Of a stretch of DNA of 64,000 nucleotides, positions 12,775-25,648 are shown piece by piece. The stretch spans positions 16,673-80,672 of the forward strand of contig MDYQ01000133.1 of NCBI GenBank assembly GCA_003024175.1, given 5' to 3'. This DNA is from Planoprotostelium fungivorum (lineage: Eukaryota; Evosea; Variosea; Cavosteliida; Cavosteliaceae). The position numbers and the translations under genes are program-made. How positions within the stretch are numbered: the first letter of the stretch is position 1; each line of letters starts with the position of its first letter. Below the pieces are notes generated by a model. The model did not search any database. It had not been told where the DNA came from and saw nothing but the letters and a program-made list of their open reading frames with translations.

Positions 12775-12881
12775 CCTGTGTCCTTCCGATTCGTGTCCCT
12801 CCGATAATGGGGTGAGCAGGGAAGAGAAGTAGGTCACGTGATTCTGACGTTCGTGTCATTCCACGAAACAAAATGATTTAT

Positions 12882-13478
12882 TCAAATCATTTTAGCGCCA
12901 AACTGAGACAGACCTGCAGCGACGATCACGCTGAGACAAGAGAAGCTCTGCACCATCCAGACGAGAGAACGAGCGTAAGAGAGCTGCGGGTGACGTGATC
13001 AGTTGTGAATGGTGTCAGATGAGGATACCTTCTCGTTTGTCGTGGTGATGTAAAAGAAGACGTAGAGGACACGTAAGAGAAGGTAGAGGCCTCCGAATGA
13101 GTTGAGATAGAAGGAATCGAAACGTGCGAGGTTGCCCAGGACCTAATCCGATTTAACATGAACAATCGTCGAAACCAGTGCTCACGATGGCGGCGATGAA
13201 GAGAGGGAGACCTTCGAATCCGTTCTGCGAGGCAGATTCGGCTTTGAATGCTCTATCTCTGATGTGAGGTGGAGGTCCCTTTGAAGATACGTAAGAAGAT
13301 GTTGATAGCTGTGAGAGATCACCTTGTCCTTGTTGTTGTCCTTTGCGAAACTGCTTCTGGGTAGGACATTGGTGTAATACTTGCCCAGCAGACCGACCGA
13401 ATAGATGTGAGGTATGATGCACAGAACCCATGCAGCGGGGATAGAGAGGATGGAGAGGTTTCGAGAGAAGTATTCCAT
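12882..13478 (-). CDS. MAPEG-family membrane protein
   Basis: Spliced exons give about 150-165 residues with four hydrophobic helices. Helix 1 is SILSIPAAWVLCIIPHI. The family motif is RDRAFKAESASQNGFEGLPL with FIAAI, matching the R-x-x-A/N-x-x-E signature whose residues contact glutathione in MAPEG enzymes. Next come NLARFDSFYLNSFGGLYLLL, RVLYVFFYITT, and RSLVWMVQSFSCLSVIVAAG, then stop at 12882-12884. Members include glutathione transferases and eicosanoid synthases; substrate cannot be told from sequence. The start is ATG 13478 (MEYFSRNLS). A fatty-acid lipoxygenase lies elsewhere in this window, so an oxylipin role is conceivable but only inferred. Confidence 0.78.
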
Positions 13479-13769
13479 GTCTGGTTGGATGTGTTGTGAG
13501 CGCAACGGTAATCTGTCTCCCAATTTTCGCTGACTTTCTTGTGGTCACCCCTTACCACATGAACGGCAGAATTCTGCAGATTTGAGCACGAGATCATAAG
13601 TGGTACATAGATGCGTCCTACGTCTGATCGTATGGATCTGCTGTCCACAGACAGACGGGGATGGCGATGCGATTAGAAGAAGGAAGCATCGATCGCTCGA
13701 TCTGAGAGCTCCTTCATCTATTCACAATGGTTTCGTGGAATCTCGACCAATCTTGCCTTCCCGAGGTCA

Positions 13770-14101
13770 TCATTTGTTGGCTTCTGATCCTTTCTGTTGT
13801 TTGTGCTCTGTGTTCGCATCTTCCTTCTGTACAGACTCTTGTACCTCTTTCAGAGGTTGATGTGGCCTGGGATTGTTCCTCTTCAAATATTGTGCCAGCC
13901 ATTCTGAAGGACTGATCTGAAGTGGAGATGAATATCACATCACGGATCAAATCGTCTTCACACCGTCTGACTATTCTGCGCATTGTCTCTGTGCGATCTC
14001 ATCGAGCTGTCGTGTGATTGCACCCATCGTAATAGGTCCTCTAGAGCGGGCAATAGCACTGGATAGACATTCTGTTCGAGGTAAGCCTGCTGCTCGTTCA
14101 T
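13770..14101 (-). CDS. Dpy-30-motif-like small protein
   Basis: Two exons encode roughly 90 residues. The first has AYLEQNVYPVLLPALEDLLR, and the second has SPSEWLAQYLKRNNP followed by a charged tail ending GSEANK. The Y-L-x3-V-x-P-x-L ... W/F-L-A-x-Y-L-x-x-N-P pattern matches the Dpy-30/RIIa-like dimerisation helix-turn-helix found in SET1-complex and ciliary proteins. The intron runs from about 13961 to 13904 (donor GTGTGAAG). I chose ATG 14101 (MNEQQAY); an in-frame ATG at 14173 would add 24 residues. Function beyond dimerisation is not visible. Confidence 0.6.
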
Positions 14102-15013
14102 CGATGTAATTCTAAAATTAGTTTCGCGAAATTGAAATGGCGATGTGATTTGGTTTTTCTGGTTGGTGTCCATGCATTTGGATCACTAATTTTTTCGTCG
14201 TGCATATTCCAGTAGTCGGGAGAGAAGTGATCCATTTTCAATGCACCATTTGACCACCAACCGGAAAAACCGAATCATGTGTTTGAGAGTCATATCAATT
14301 TCCTCGTGACGCATGAGAGAACGAAGATGAAGGAGTTTGACTTCTTGTTTGATCGATCCCTTGAGTGCTTGACGTGTTCAATCTCATGATGCACATGGTC
14401 TTAAAATGCATCGGACTCATCAGACCGTTGTGACAGCGATTCTTCTATGAATGAGAACGATGAGAGAGGACGGTCGGATGATTTTATGTTCGAATCACGG
14501 AGGATGATGCGAACGATGATCTAGGGTGAAGCGTTTACTGTGGTTCAACTCTTAGCCAATAGGTCATCCGAAGATAATCTTCTGGCACACAGACATCCAC
14601 GCGTTGGCATCAGAGTGTCCTCCCCATTTCGCCCGATCCTTGACACACGCTCTGACCACTTCCCCACCAATCCTTCCTCCTCCCATACACAACCTCTCAT
14701 CGTCAGCCAATCGACACGGAGAGCCACACCATCAGACCTCGTTGACTTAGACTTCGGTGGAAAGTGACAGGCCAGGATGAAAAGCGAGGAACGAGCGAAT
14801 TCAATTCCGAGGAAGCCAAAAGTTCCCTGCTCTGTGTCTGCTCAAATCTTCGACAACCAGCTCTGAGTCAGTTGCAGGTGCTCACACCGCTTAGAACATG
14901 ACGACCTAACACATGAACAGGGCAGCGTATGTCATATTTCTACCTTGGTAAATTTGGAGCCAAGCACGTAGGAAGAGAAACCGCCTGATCGAATAACAAC
15001 CAACATCATCCCA
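14102..15013. other. Intergenic, divergent promoter region
   Basis: About 900 nt lie between the Dpy-30-like gene (minus) and the lysine gene (plus). There is an unassigned plus-strand frame at 14540-14767 with no recognisable domain. The stretch most likely carries both promoters. No RNA gene was recognised. Confidence 0.4.
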
Positions 15014-18000
15014 ATGAGCTCTTCACCAGAGGTACTGACATCTGATGTTTCCTCACACCATCATTTCCATCACTGACACCCACCGTTTAGTTAGCCGCCT
15101 TTTCTGGCGCCAAATCCCTTCACTTTTGGATCCGTGCAGAGACCAAAGAGGGAGAGAAGAGAGTGCCCATCGTGCCGTCTGACGTGTCTCTCCTCATCTC
15201 CTCTGGTCATACCGTCACAGTCGAATCATGCCAGAACCGCTGTTTCCCTGACAAGCAGTATGAGAATGCCGGAGCCACCCTCGTCACCTCAGGTAGGAGA
15301 TCGATTGGTTCATACATAGTCATTGATATGATGTGTAGGATCTTGGAGAACAGCTCCCTCTGAGGCCATCATCGTGGGTCTCAAAGAACTTCCAGACGAG
15401 AAGTTTCCCCTCATGCACACTCACATCTACTTCGCCAACGCTTACAAGAAGCAGCCCGGTTGGGAAGAGCTACTTGGCAGGTACATGCTCGTCATTCCAT
15501 CTTCCATCGACCGTCATACTCAATGCATGGACAGGTTTCACCGTGGAGGCGGAGTCGTCTTAGACATGGAATACCTCACCGACGAGCTCGGTAGAAGAGT
15601 CGCCGCCTTTGGAAACCCTGCGGGTTACATCGGTCTGGCGGCCGGTGTTCTGACATGGTGCCATCAGAGAGAAGCACATCAGGCGATGACAAACATCCCC
15701 GCCTATCGTGATTTCTCTTCTCTGGGTGAGAACATCATCTCATACCGAAGCATTTCCTAATCATCCTCCATCTCAATCTTCATCATTCATCCTCGAACGA
15801 CCGACACTCATCCTCTATAGGATCTAGAGTCGAATCCGCTCTCCGCACTGCCATCGCAGACAGTGGCAAGCGCCCCAGAGTCTTAGTCATCGGCCCCAAC
15901 GGTCGAGTTGGAAGCGGGGCGACACGTCTGGCTCACGAGCTCGGTTTAGAGTGTGCTGGCTGGGATATCACAAAAACAGCCAGAGGAGGTCCCTTCTTAG
16001 AGATGTTGGATTTCGACATCGTCATCAACGCCATCTGGTTGACGCGGGATGTGAGACCCTTCTTAACGCGAGAGCTGTTGGAAGCCAATCCTCTCAGGAG
16101 GTGATATACATACCTCTCACGATACGTCTCTATATATGTAGAATAACATTTTATTCACTTTTATTCAGGATGAGCGTATTGGTGGACGTCAGCTGTGACC
16201 CACACAATCCCTTCCACCCTTTCCCCATCTACAACAAGGCAACGACTCTCTCCCGCCCAGTCTCCCGTGCCATCAACGGAGACAACCCTCTAGACATCAT
16301 TGCAGTGGACAACTTGTGTTCCATCATCCCTCACCAGTGCAGCACTCAGTTCTCAGCCAATTTGGTGAAGCACCTCTTGGATCGTGAACACTCGGCCAAC
16401 GTGTGGAATCGGTGAATGGAATGTTTCGAGGAGATCTCTGATGGCGCGTTGTAGATGCAGAAATATCTTCGATGGCATGGTCAAGTCGATTCGCAGCCGT
16501 CTGGAATCTGCGCCGCAAGATTTGCCGCCCGTATTGTCTCTTCCCACGGACTTCCCAAGGAGAGACGAGAGAGCACCGGCTTTGTCTGTGAAGTCTTTAC
16601 CTCTACCACCTTCCGTCACCGGTACGTCACTTTTATTCTGTTTTATTTCACTTGATTGGGACGTATCGGTATCATGGTCTTTCCCTTTTCATCTCGTATA
16701 TGTCCATCTACAACAGTGTAGATGATGTGACTCACCGTAACAGAATTCATCCGAAGTTTCTCCGAGAGGTGGAACGCTGGAGCCGAGTTGGTGGTGGCAG
16801 CTGTTTGGGACATCCTTCTCCATCGTTACACTGGAGAGGAAGAGCTATCCATCGGCATCGGTCGTTATGAAGAGGACAACCGATCCACCTATCAGAAACT
16901 ACGCCTCACTCTCTCCAACCAAACTTCCTTCACCGAATTTTTCCTCGAGGTGAGTCCACTCTTTTCTGTTTTAAAGTTTGCAAAATCGATCTTTTCATTT
17001 TATTCTTCGATTGATCTACGTAGGTTGCCATGGCGATCAGGAGATCACTGAAGAGGAATGGTTCTCGGGGTGTGGCCAGTTACGTGAGAGAAGAAGGGAA
17101 GCATCTTCAGAGTCTGTTCCTCTCTTCATCTTCACCTCTGTCTCTCTCCTCTCAGCTGGACCTGTCCTTCGCCGCTCAGAATCACGACTTGTCGCTGTTC
17201 CTAGAAAACGGTGAGATTCCCGGGAAATTTTGGGGTGATGGGTTGTAGATAGCGTGGTCCACGTGTTGTACAGGCCGGATCTATTCGCAGATCTGCGAGC
17301 GACTGAAACCTGCGAGCAAGTCTCCTTCTTGCTCCAACAGATCGTCACCGACAGCAAGGTGAGAATTCTCCTGGTGGTACGAGTCACGTGACCGTTGTAG
17401 ATGAGCATCGGAAAATTATCCCTCGTCACCCCCCACGCCAGCCGCGTGCTGCCTGATCCTAAGACATCATTGGACTTGTCGTGGCTTGGATCCATCCACT
17501 CTATCTTCCACAAGAATGCACTGTCTCACCCACACAAGACAGCCGCCGTCCACAGGTAACTATCATCTACAATTCTTCATTTAAATGAAACTCTCCAGAA
17601 ACGAGATCGTCACCTACGGAGAATTAGACTCGATGACGTCCAAGCTGGCGAATCATCTATTATCCGGCGGTCTACAACGAGAGGATGCAGTTTTCATCTA
17701 CGGATCTCGCAATCTGGCCATGGTGGTGGCTGTGATGGGAATCTTGAAGGCGGGAGGAGCTGTTTCACTGATGGATCCCATCTATCCTCCAGAGAGAATC
17801 ACAAACTGTCTCAGAGTCGCAAAACCAAAGGGTTGGATCAGCATCCAGGTGAGAATCTCTTCTCTCGTCGGAACATCTCGCCCTTGTCATCTTTTTATTC
17901 TCTGAATCATTTTTGTGTTGTAGATCGATCGTTCTGTGAATGAGTTGTGGAGACGAGATCGTACATTTTCACATGATGGCGAGTTGTAGATTGAACGAGG

Positions 18001-21000
18001 GACAGGGTGCTGGAGAGATTCCCAGGGAAGTGAAGGAGTTCATGCCCACCGTGGGCTGTGATCTCGTTGTAGATCTACCCCTCCCTTCTCAATTCAACGA
18101 GAATCCCTCCCTCCGTGACGCCAGCGACGTCGATCCAGAGGTAACTCAATCGTATATGAATTTCCCGCCAAAATCATTTTCCCGCCAAAACTGACTGGTA
18201 CAGATCCAAGTCGACAAACACGATACTGCCGTCGTCACTTTCACCTCTGGCTCCACAGGTCTTCCAAAGGGTAATTCACACCAAAGAATTTTCCCTCAAT
18301 TTTCTCACACACTACAGGTGTACTCGGCAGACACGGTCCACTCACGGCCTTCTATCCTTGGATACAGAAGACTTTCAACTTGAACGGAGACGACAGAGTG
18401 TCGATGTGCTCTGGCATCTCACACGATCCACTACAACGAGACATTTTCACTCCTCTCTATCTGGGTGCTGAGATCCACGTACCGGACGCCGATGACATCG
18501 GTAACCCCGGGCAACTGGCAAAGTGAATTTGGCGGGAGAATTTGGCGGGAAAACTGACTCCCTGTAGGTGGATGAGAGAGCACGAGATCACCGTTACACA
18601 CTTGACCCCTGCCATGGGACAATTATTATCCGATACAGATGGAGCAGATACCATGGTAACAACCCTCAAGTTAGCCCTCTTTGTCGGTGACAAATTGACC
18701 AAGAGAGACGTAACTCGATTACGCTCGGTGGCACCTCAGGTGAGAGGACGAGTCCGTAGCGTACGTACTGAAGCGTAACTCAGGTGACCGCCGTCAACAT
18801 GTACGGCTCCACGGAGTCTCAGAGATCAGTTACGTATTACGTCGTACCCCCCAATGAAATTTTGGCGGGAATGAAAGAGATCCTACCCGTTGGTGTTGGC
18901 ATGAAGGACGTACAATTCTTAATTCTCAACGACGGCAGCCGAGTTGGTGTGGGAGAGGTGATTTCCTGCCATTTTTTCCCGCCAAAAACTCATATCGTAC
19001 AGGTCGGTGAGATCTACATGCGATCGGCGCATCTGGCCAGGTGACTCGGATCTGTGAATGCGACGGAGACTGAATGAAATAGGGGCTACAAGGGATTAGA
19101 CGAAGTGAATCGACAGAAATTCATCGTGAATCCCTTCACTGGGATAGATGAAGATCGGTTCTACAGAACCGGAGATTTCGGAAGATATTATCCGGATGGA
19201 CAGGGTGACGTGGTGGGAAGATTGGACAACCAGGTGACTTTTATCATCATTCGATTCTTACATCTGCGATTTATGCGAATTTATTTTGTTTTATTCTTTC
19301 GACTCATTCCTGGGAACAGGTCAAGATCCGTGGATTCCGCATTGAATTGGGAGAGATCAACACTGCGCTAGCCTCTCACCCTCAAGTCAAGGAGAACGTA
19401 CCGTACGTAAGAGAGGACACCCCGGACGACAAGAAGATCGTCGCTTATGTCATTCCCAAAGATATCGCGAATCCTCCAAAGATATCAGAACTCCGCGAGC
19501 ACGTTGGGTCCAAGTTGCCTCACTACATGGTACGTTTCATTTCTTTGAGACGTTGTAGATTGACGGAATCAGGTTCCCGCCAATTTCGTATTCATGTCGA
19601 GCATTCCGCTCACTCCCAACGGAAAGATCGCGTTCGATCAGCTGCCACCTCCATCTACAACGAGCCAGACCGAGAAGGAAGCGGATGACAAGGTCGTTTT
19701 CCCTGAAAAAGTTTTGGCCAAGAGGGCTCGCAGGACTACTTTCTCTAGTGACGACCAAGTGAGATTTATTTCAAAGTATTTGGGATTTATTTCGAAATAT
19801 TTGAGACTTTGGTTGGCGTGGAAAGATACTGAAGGAAACAGGTGACCATCGCTGCAGTTTGGCAAGATGTCTTAGGTCTGACGTCATTCGGCAAAGAAGA
19901 CAACTTCTTCACATTGGGTGGTCACTCTCTATTGGCCACACGATGTGTCGCCAAGCTATCGAAGGTGATGATTCCTTTTATTCTATTTTATTCTTCTCCT
20001 CTGACCCATCTCACTCAACTCGTGCAGTCGTTCGGTACAAAAATCCCCCTCAGTCTGCTCTTGGAAAATCCAAACGTTCCCGCGCTTTCCCTGGCCATAC
20101 GTAAGTACGTAACCGGACAGGAAGTAAACGCGGAGAACTTCCGGCCCGACGTATCTCTGGACGCCGGTATCGTTCCCAGGGAAGAAAAGAGTACAAGAAC
20201 GGACCGTTACTTCCTCAGTGGAGCCACCGGTTTTCTCGGAGTTTTCATCCTCAGAGATCTCTTACGCATCGAGAATGTCACCGTACACGTGCTGGTGAGT
20301 CCCAATATCGATTTCCCGCCGGATCGAAAGATTCTCCCGCCAAAACGGTCCCAATTGAATCTCCCCGCCAGGTGAGAGCTACCTCCAAGATCGACGGAAG
20401 GCAGAGGATCAAGCACGCTATGAAACTCCACAGAGTTTGGGAAGACAGTTACGAACCCAGGATCGTCCCTGTACCGGGAGACCTCTCTCAGCCTCTTTTG
20501 GGACTCACTCGAACGGATTTTGAGACTCTGGCGGGAGAAGTGGACATGGTCATCCACTGTGCGGCGCACGTTCATTGGTTACTACCTTATTCACAATTGA
20601 AACCTGCCAATGTACTCGGTACACAAGAGGTGATTTATCTATATGTCCATAGCATTGCGTTCTATTCCTCACAAATTCAACACGATTGAACTTTGAGCGA
20701 TAACCGAGAGATAATCGATCTTCTATACCACATCACTTCAATTCACCTGCACACTCGTTTCGTCTCATTTTATTTCATTTTATTCTTACATCATCCTACA
20801 GGTCATCCGTCTGGCCGGCACTACCCATACGAAGCCCATCCACCACGTATCTACAACGAGCGTATTTGAATCCGACTATTTCGACACCAATCGAGGAGAA
20901 ATCAGGGAAGATGTGGACATCTCCTCTCACTACAACGGGTTAAGAGGAGGTTACGCTCAGTCCAAATGGGCCGCCGAGCTCCTCATGTCGCAGGCCCGCG

Positions 21001-21994
21001 ATCGCGGATTCAAGGTCAACGTGTATCGACCGGCTTATATATCGGGAGACTGTGGTAATGGCGTGTGGACTACAGACGATTTCTTGTGCAGAGTCATCAG
21101 GGGATGTATTCAGGTGAAACTCTCTTCATAGGATGAAACACATGTGGCATCGCACACCTGCACCATCGTATATACATATTCATATCAAATAAAATAGAAT
21201 GAAATAGATCATTCGTTAGGTAGAATATAGAAGATAAGAGAGGTCGTTCATGAGAGATTGAAACTGACGGGTTGTAGATGGGAGCTTACCCTACCTTGGA
21301 TGACAGTGGTTTAGACATATCCCCAGTCGATTTCGTATCAGGAGCAATCGTACAGTTATCTCGATCTACAACGCTCGAATCCACCACCTACCACCTGACT
21401 AACTCACACATGACAACGTGAGCCTAGAGATGAGAAATTTCACTGAAACCTCGCAGGTTCAGACAGTTCTTCTCAGTCGCTGGAGAATATGGTTATGACC
21501 TCAAGGAGTTGAACTACAACGATTGGAGAGCCAGATTATTGGAGGTGATCTATTCTATTTTATTCTCTTCTGAAAGACAAAAAGCTGCAAGAGAAGGACG
21601 ACGGAAATGCGTTGCAAGTCGTGTCCACCATTTTCACGGAGAATTACAATACTCAGTTGAAGAACCCAACCATGTCACGTGATCACACCGAGAGAGACCT
21701 CTCTGCAACAGGTGATCATCATCTACATCACCTGCATCATCGCTCGTCTCATCATCTCTACCATCTCCCCACCGTGATGCAACATCATCGCATATCACCA
21801 CCATTGACTCAATGTCTGCAGGACCACACAATCGAGAGATAAGAGAACTCATTCCGCTCTACCTCTCTTACCTCCTCCGATCAGGATTCCTCCCCAAGCC
21901 ACAGAGAGAGACGATTCTCTTCCAGGAACAAGTGACTCGGCTGGGCTCTCTCGATCTCGTCACTCGCACGAACCGTTCTCACAATCAGTCTTGA
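15014..21994 (+). CDS. Saccharopine dehydrogenase (Lys1)-alpha-aminoadipate reductase (Lys2) fusion
   Basis: The first third is NAD-dependent, lysine-forming saccharopine dehydrogenase: [69 protein letters not shown] (15120-16410). The exon ending NVWNR splices (intron about 16412-16460) into [18 protein letters not shown], equivalent to the Lys1 C-terminus. The frame then continues without a stop into an alpha-aminoadipate reductase. This has a condensation-like N-terminal part ([19 protein letters not shown]), an adenylation domain with core [12 protein letters not shown] (about 18240) and [13 protein letters not shown] (about 19160), a carrier protein with the phosphopantetheine serine in [10 protein letters not shown] (about 19915), and a thioester-reductase domain starting [11 protein letters not shown] (about 20210) with [10 protein letters not shown] and [11 protein letters not shown]. 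It ends at 21994. These are two separate steps of the fungal-type aminoadipate lysine pathway in one polypeptide of roughly 1,700-1,800 residues. About 15-18 introns. Start is MSSSPE at 15014. The saccharopine reductase (Lys9) step is not in the window. Confidence 0.85.
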
Positions 21995-22140
21995 AGAACA
22001 TGATCTCATCCATCATCAATAAAAGATCATGTGAAAAGAAAAACAGCAATGGAATCACATGTTTCGCGAAGAGTGAAAACCAAACCAGGAGGGTAAATTG
22101 CTGACATTCAATACAGTAGAATCACACGACGTTATAGAAG

Positions 22141-22399
22141 ACAGCTTGACGTGATGTGAAGAGGTGACATACACCTTCTGTGGACATATTCTACCGTGAA
22201 CGTGTCCGTTCTCGTGCAGATAACTCAGCCCCGCAGCGATCTCAGTCATCCTTCCATCTCGTCAGTGGCATCGGTCATCTACAACTCACATTTCACAAAT
22301 GTCTTCTTCCTCTAATTTTCCTCTCTTCATCACCTTCTCAACATCAGAATGATTCGGCATCATGATGAGAGATGAATGAAGATGACGATCAACACATCG
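22141..22399 (-). pseudogene. Inverted fragment of receptor pseudokinase B (exon-intron-exon)
   Basis: This 259-nt segment is the reverse complement of 25390-25648 with only two mismatches that I can find. It carries part of a coding exon (MTEIAAGLSYLHENGHVHGR and on to VKLS), the intervening intron and part of the upstream exon. Homology ends abruptly on both sides and the frame runs into unrelated sequence, so it is a gene scrap and not a gene. Because intron sequence is included it arose by DNA copying, not by reverse transcription of spliced mRNA. Confidence 0.85.
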
Positions 22400-25300
22400 C
22401 ATATCTCTATCTCTCAGATATGCATACGGTGTGGTGCTAGAAGAGCTGATGCAGAGCACAAAGAGAGAGATGCCGACAAGATGGAAAGACATCGTGCAGT
22501 CGTGGTGAGTAGTCCATGAACAGAAGAGAAGAGAGGAGAGAGACTGAGAGAGAACAGTAATGGAGAGGAAGGAGAGGGAATGACGATGATGACGATAGGA
22601 AGAAGAATGAAGGCAAATGTGGTCAAAGAAGAAGCGTTGACCGTTGTAGACGCAGCAGAAGACAGTTACGGCGTAACCGACATTTAATGAAAACGTATAT
22701 TTCATTCATACGTATGGAGTTGCTGTTTGAGTTTTGTTGGTGCTCCAGAGAAACGTCACCGAGTTTCATTGAAACGAGAACCACCGCCCAAATGTCAATA
22801 CGCCGGTGCAGTGACAAGATCGGCTGGAAACTTCAGAAGCCCGCAGGACAAGAGAGACAAGGATAGCAGCTGCATGAGGACGTCTCAGCTGTACTGGTTC
22901 TTACTGTTAGTGGCACCGTCCATAGCTGTCTCTCTCTTCTCTTCTGGCTATACCTCTGTGACCAATGCAAACTCTGAGGCTCTCAACACTAACGACAGAA
23001 TACCTCTGATATCCGCGAATGGGCAGTGGAAGTTAGAGGTGAAGCAGAAATCCAGCGGATCATAAGGGTCGTATCACACAAACCCAGCGAATCCTCTTTC
23101 TCACCTCACTGAATTGCAGTTCGCGACGGACAGGTGGCCTCAGATAGTTCATTACCTTACACCTGAGGTGTGGAGGTGGCGTCCTTTGAACAGATCCCAG
23201 GTGATAGACACAAACAACTATTTCAAGATCTCCGTCCAGAATGGTAAGAGAGTGTTCGTCAATTTTCTCTCAACCGAGCAGATGGTAACGTGGTGTGGTA
23301 TAATTCCTCTAACTCGCCTCTGTGGTCAACTAATCATGCCTGTGGAGCTTCAGATACCCCGAACATAAGCAGAGACTATGCGATATACCTCTCCAACACA
23401 GGTCAGCTGGTCCACAATAACATGACACAAGGACCTGACTACAATCGGACCTTGTGGACAGGTCCCATTCTGACTTCCATCACGATCGATCCGAACCTCA
23501 CGACCGATGGCGGAGTCGTCTATGCTCTTTACAACTACAATCAGTCAGCCATTGCGGTGCAAATACAGTACTCTTCTTCCAGTTTCGTTCAAGGACAACC
23601 CAGCGTCACCTCCACCAGCACATCTGCATATGCAGACGGTCTACAACAGAATTCCACCATCACTATTCCTCCCGGTGTTGGCACCAATCTGACTCTCATC
23701 TTGACCACCTGCAACAATTCCTTCACTTTTCCATTCTCTTATCCATCACCCAACATCACCTTCGTAGAATCTAATCCTTCCTTTGTTCGAGTCAAAGGTG
23801 AAGAAGATGATTGACTGATGCATGTAGATCATTTACCATCTCACAGGTCGCAATGCGGGTGTCTCTTCAAATCCATCTGAGATCACGCTCTCCGTGGTTG
23901 GAACTGGTATATCCATCACCAGCACAAACGTGACGGGTGGAACCTTCTCTGTGGACCTCCCTGTACCTCTTAACGTGTCCTCTGGAATCCTGACAGTGAT
24001 GATGACGAATGGACAAGGCAGCCTGAAGAGAAATCTCTACTACACGAGTCCTGTGGAGTCTGTGCAGGCCATACAAGTGAACGGCTCTCAGTCAGTGTCT
24101 CAGATCTTCACATCCATCGAGAGCATCGCAGAGAATGCACTGAAGACGAGCGACAGCTTTGAGGTGACGAACAGAGAAGGAGTGTCGGTGTACGCTGCCG
24201 TTGTAGATCAGGTGACCTTTTCGTCTCGTCTGTCGGCATCCTAGAAATCGTATTTCACAATGAAATCAATACAAATGAAATCCGAGATAAGTTGATGGAG
24301 AATACAGAAGGGAAATGGAACGGTGGGAGGTTTGAACGGGACAGGCACATATTTTATTATTCCATCTACAACCATCCGAGATCTGTTGACTTCAGGAGAG
24401 AACACGACAGTGACGGTCATCCTCAGTCACATCACCACCTTACGATTGAACGCTTCGAGCGAAGACGTGACCATGTGAGATGATGAGAGACGTGTCATGT
24501 CGCTGATGAGTCGGACAGAGTGGGTGACCTCATCGGTCTCAGTCTCTATCTCAACGGCTCCCATGCCATCGTGACAAACACCAGCGAACGCATCACCATC
24601 ACTCTACCTCTACCTGTCAACGTCACTGTCGCAGACGGTGAGAGAGAAAGAGAAGAGAGAGAAGTAGAGAGTGAAGAGAAGACAGAGATGAGATGTGTGT
24701 ACTGGGCAGAAGAGAGCAGAGGCTGGAAGAGAGATGGGTGTGACACAGAGAGAGGACAGAGCAGCATCACATGTCTGTGCTCTCATCTCACAAACTTTAC
24801 GATCGGTGTGGTCAAGCTGGGGCCGGAGGAACCACCGCAGACGGGTAAGAGTGGTCTTCGGTTGGTTGCCCTCATCGTCATCGTTCCAGTCGTCTTAGGT
24901 GAGATTCTCTTTATGTGATGATCGAGATGATGATCGAGATGATGATGGATGATGATCGTGATGATGACAGTGATTGTGGCCATCGCTGTGATCGTAGTGA
25001 AGAGAGGAAGGAAGAAAGACATCCTCACTGAATTCCACCTCCAATCATCCAACGTGAGTTCATCACTTTCTCCATCACCAAACACACGAAAATAATCTTT
25101 CAACCCATCTTTACATTCTCCGTAGGACATCGAAATCGAGGGGGAAGTCGGAAGAGGAAAACAGAGTGTCGTCTACACTGGAAAGAAATCAGGCACGACC
25201 GCGATTGCCATCAAGAAAGTGGAAGGAAGAGCTAGATCAGAGAGCTTGATGAGAGAAGCCATCGGCCTGAAGGAGCTGCATCATCCGAACATCTTGATGT

Positions 25301-25648
25301 GTCTGGGAGTGTACAGAGAGGCAGAGATGACGTGTCTCGTTGTAGATTACATGGATGGTGGTACCCTGGCTGATGTGAGTCCATTCAGTCGATGTGTTGA
25401 TCATCATCTTCATTCATCTCTCATCATGATGCCAAATCATTCTGATGTTGAGAAGGTGATGAAGAGAGGAAAATTAGAGGAAGAAGACATTTGTGAAATG
25501 TGAGTTGTAGATGACCGATGCCACTGACGAGATGGAAGGATGACTGAGATCGCTGCGGGGCTGAGTTATCTGCACGAGAACGGACACGTTCACGGTAGAA
25601 TATGTCCACAGAAGGTGTATGTCACCTCTTCACATCACGTCAAGCTGT
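22141..25648. repeat. 259-bp inverted repeat pair (22141-22399 / 25390-25648)
   Basis: The arms are equal in length, about 99% identical and separated by 2,990 nt, bracketing the 5' half of receptor pseudokinase B. Such an arrangement could fold in single-stranded DNA or give a hairpin transcript if transcription started in the left flank. Confidence 0.85.

Noticed and set aside
15014-15040. 17-nt match (GAGCTCTTCACCAGAGG) between 15017 and 33326
   Set aside because: Isolated short match with diverging flanks; not enough to claim a repeat family.
22286-22705. 139-residue minus-strand frame near the inverted kinase fragment
   Set aside because: Its right part is leucine/serine/histidine-rich low complexity, and its left part is the intron and exon scrap copied from receptor B.
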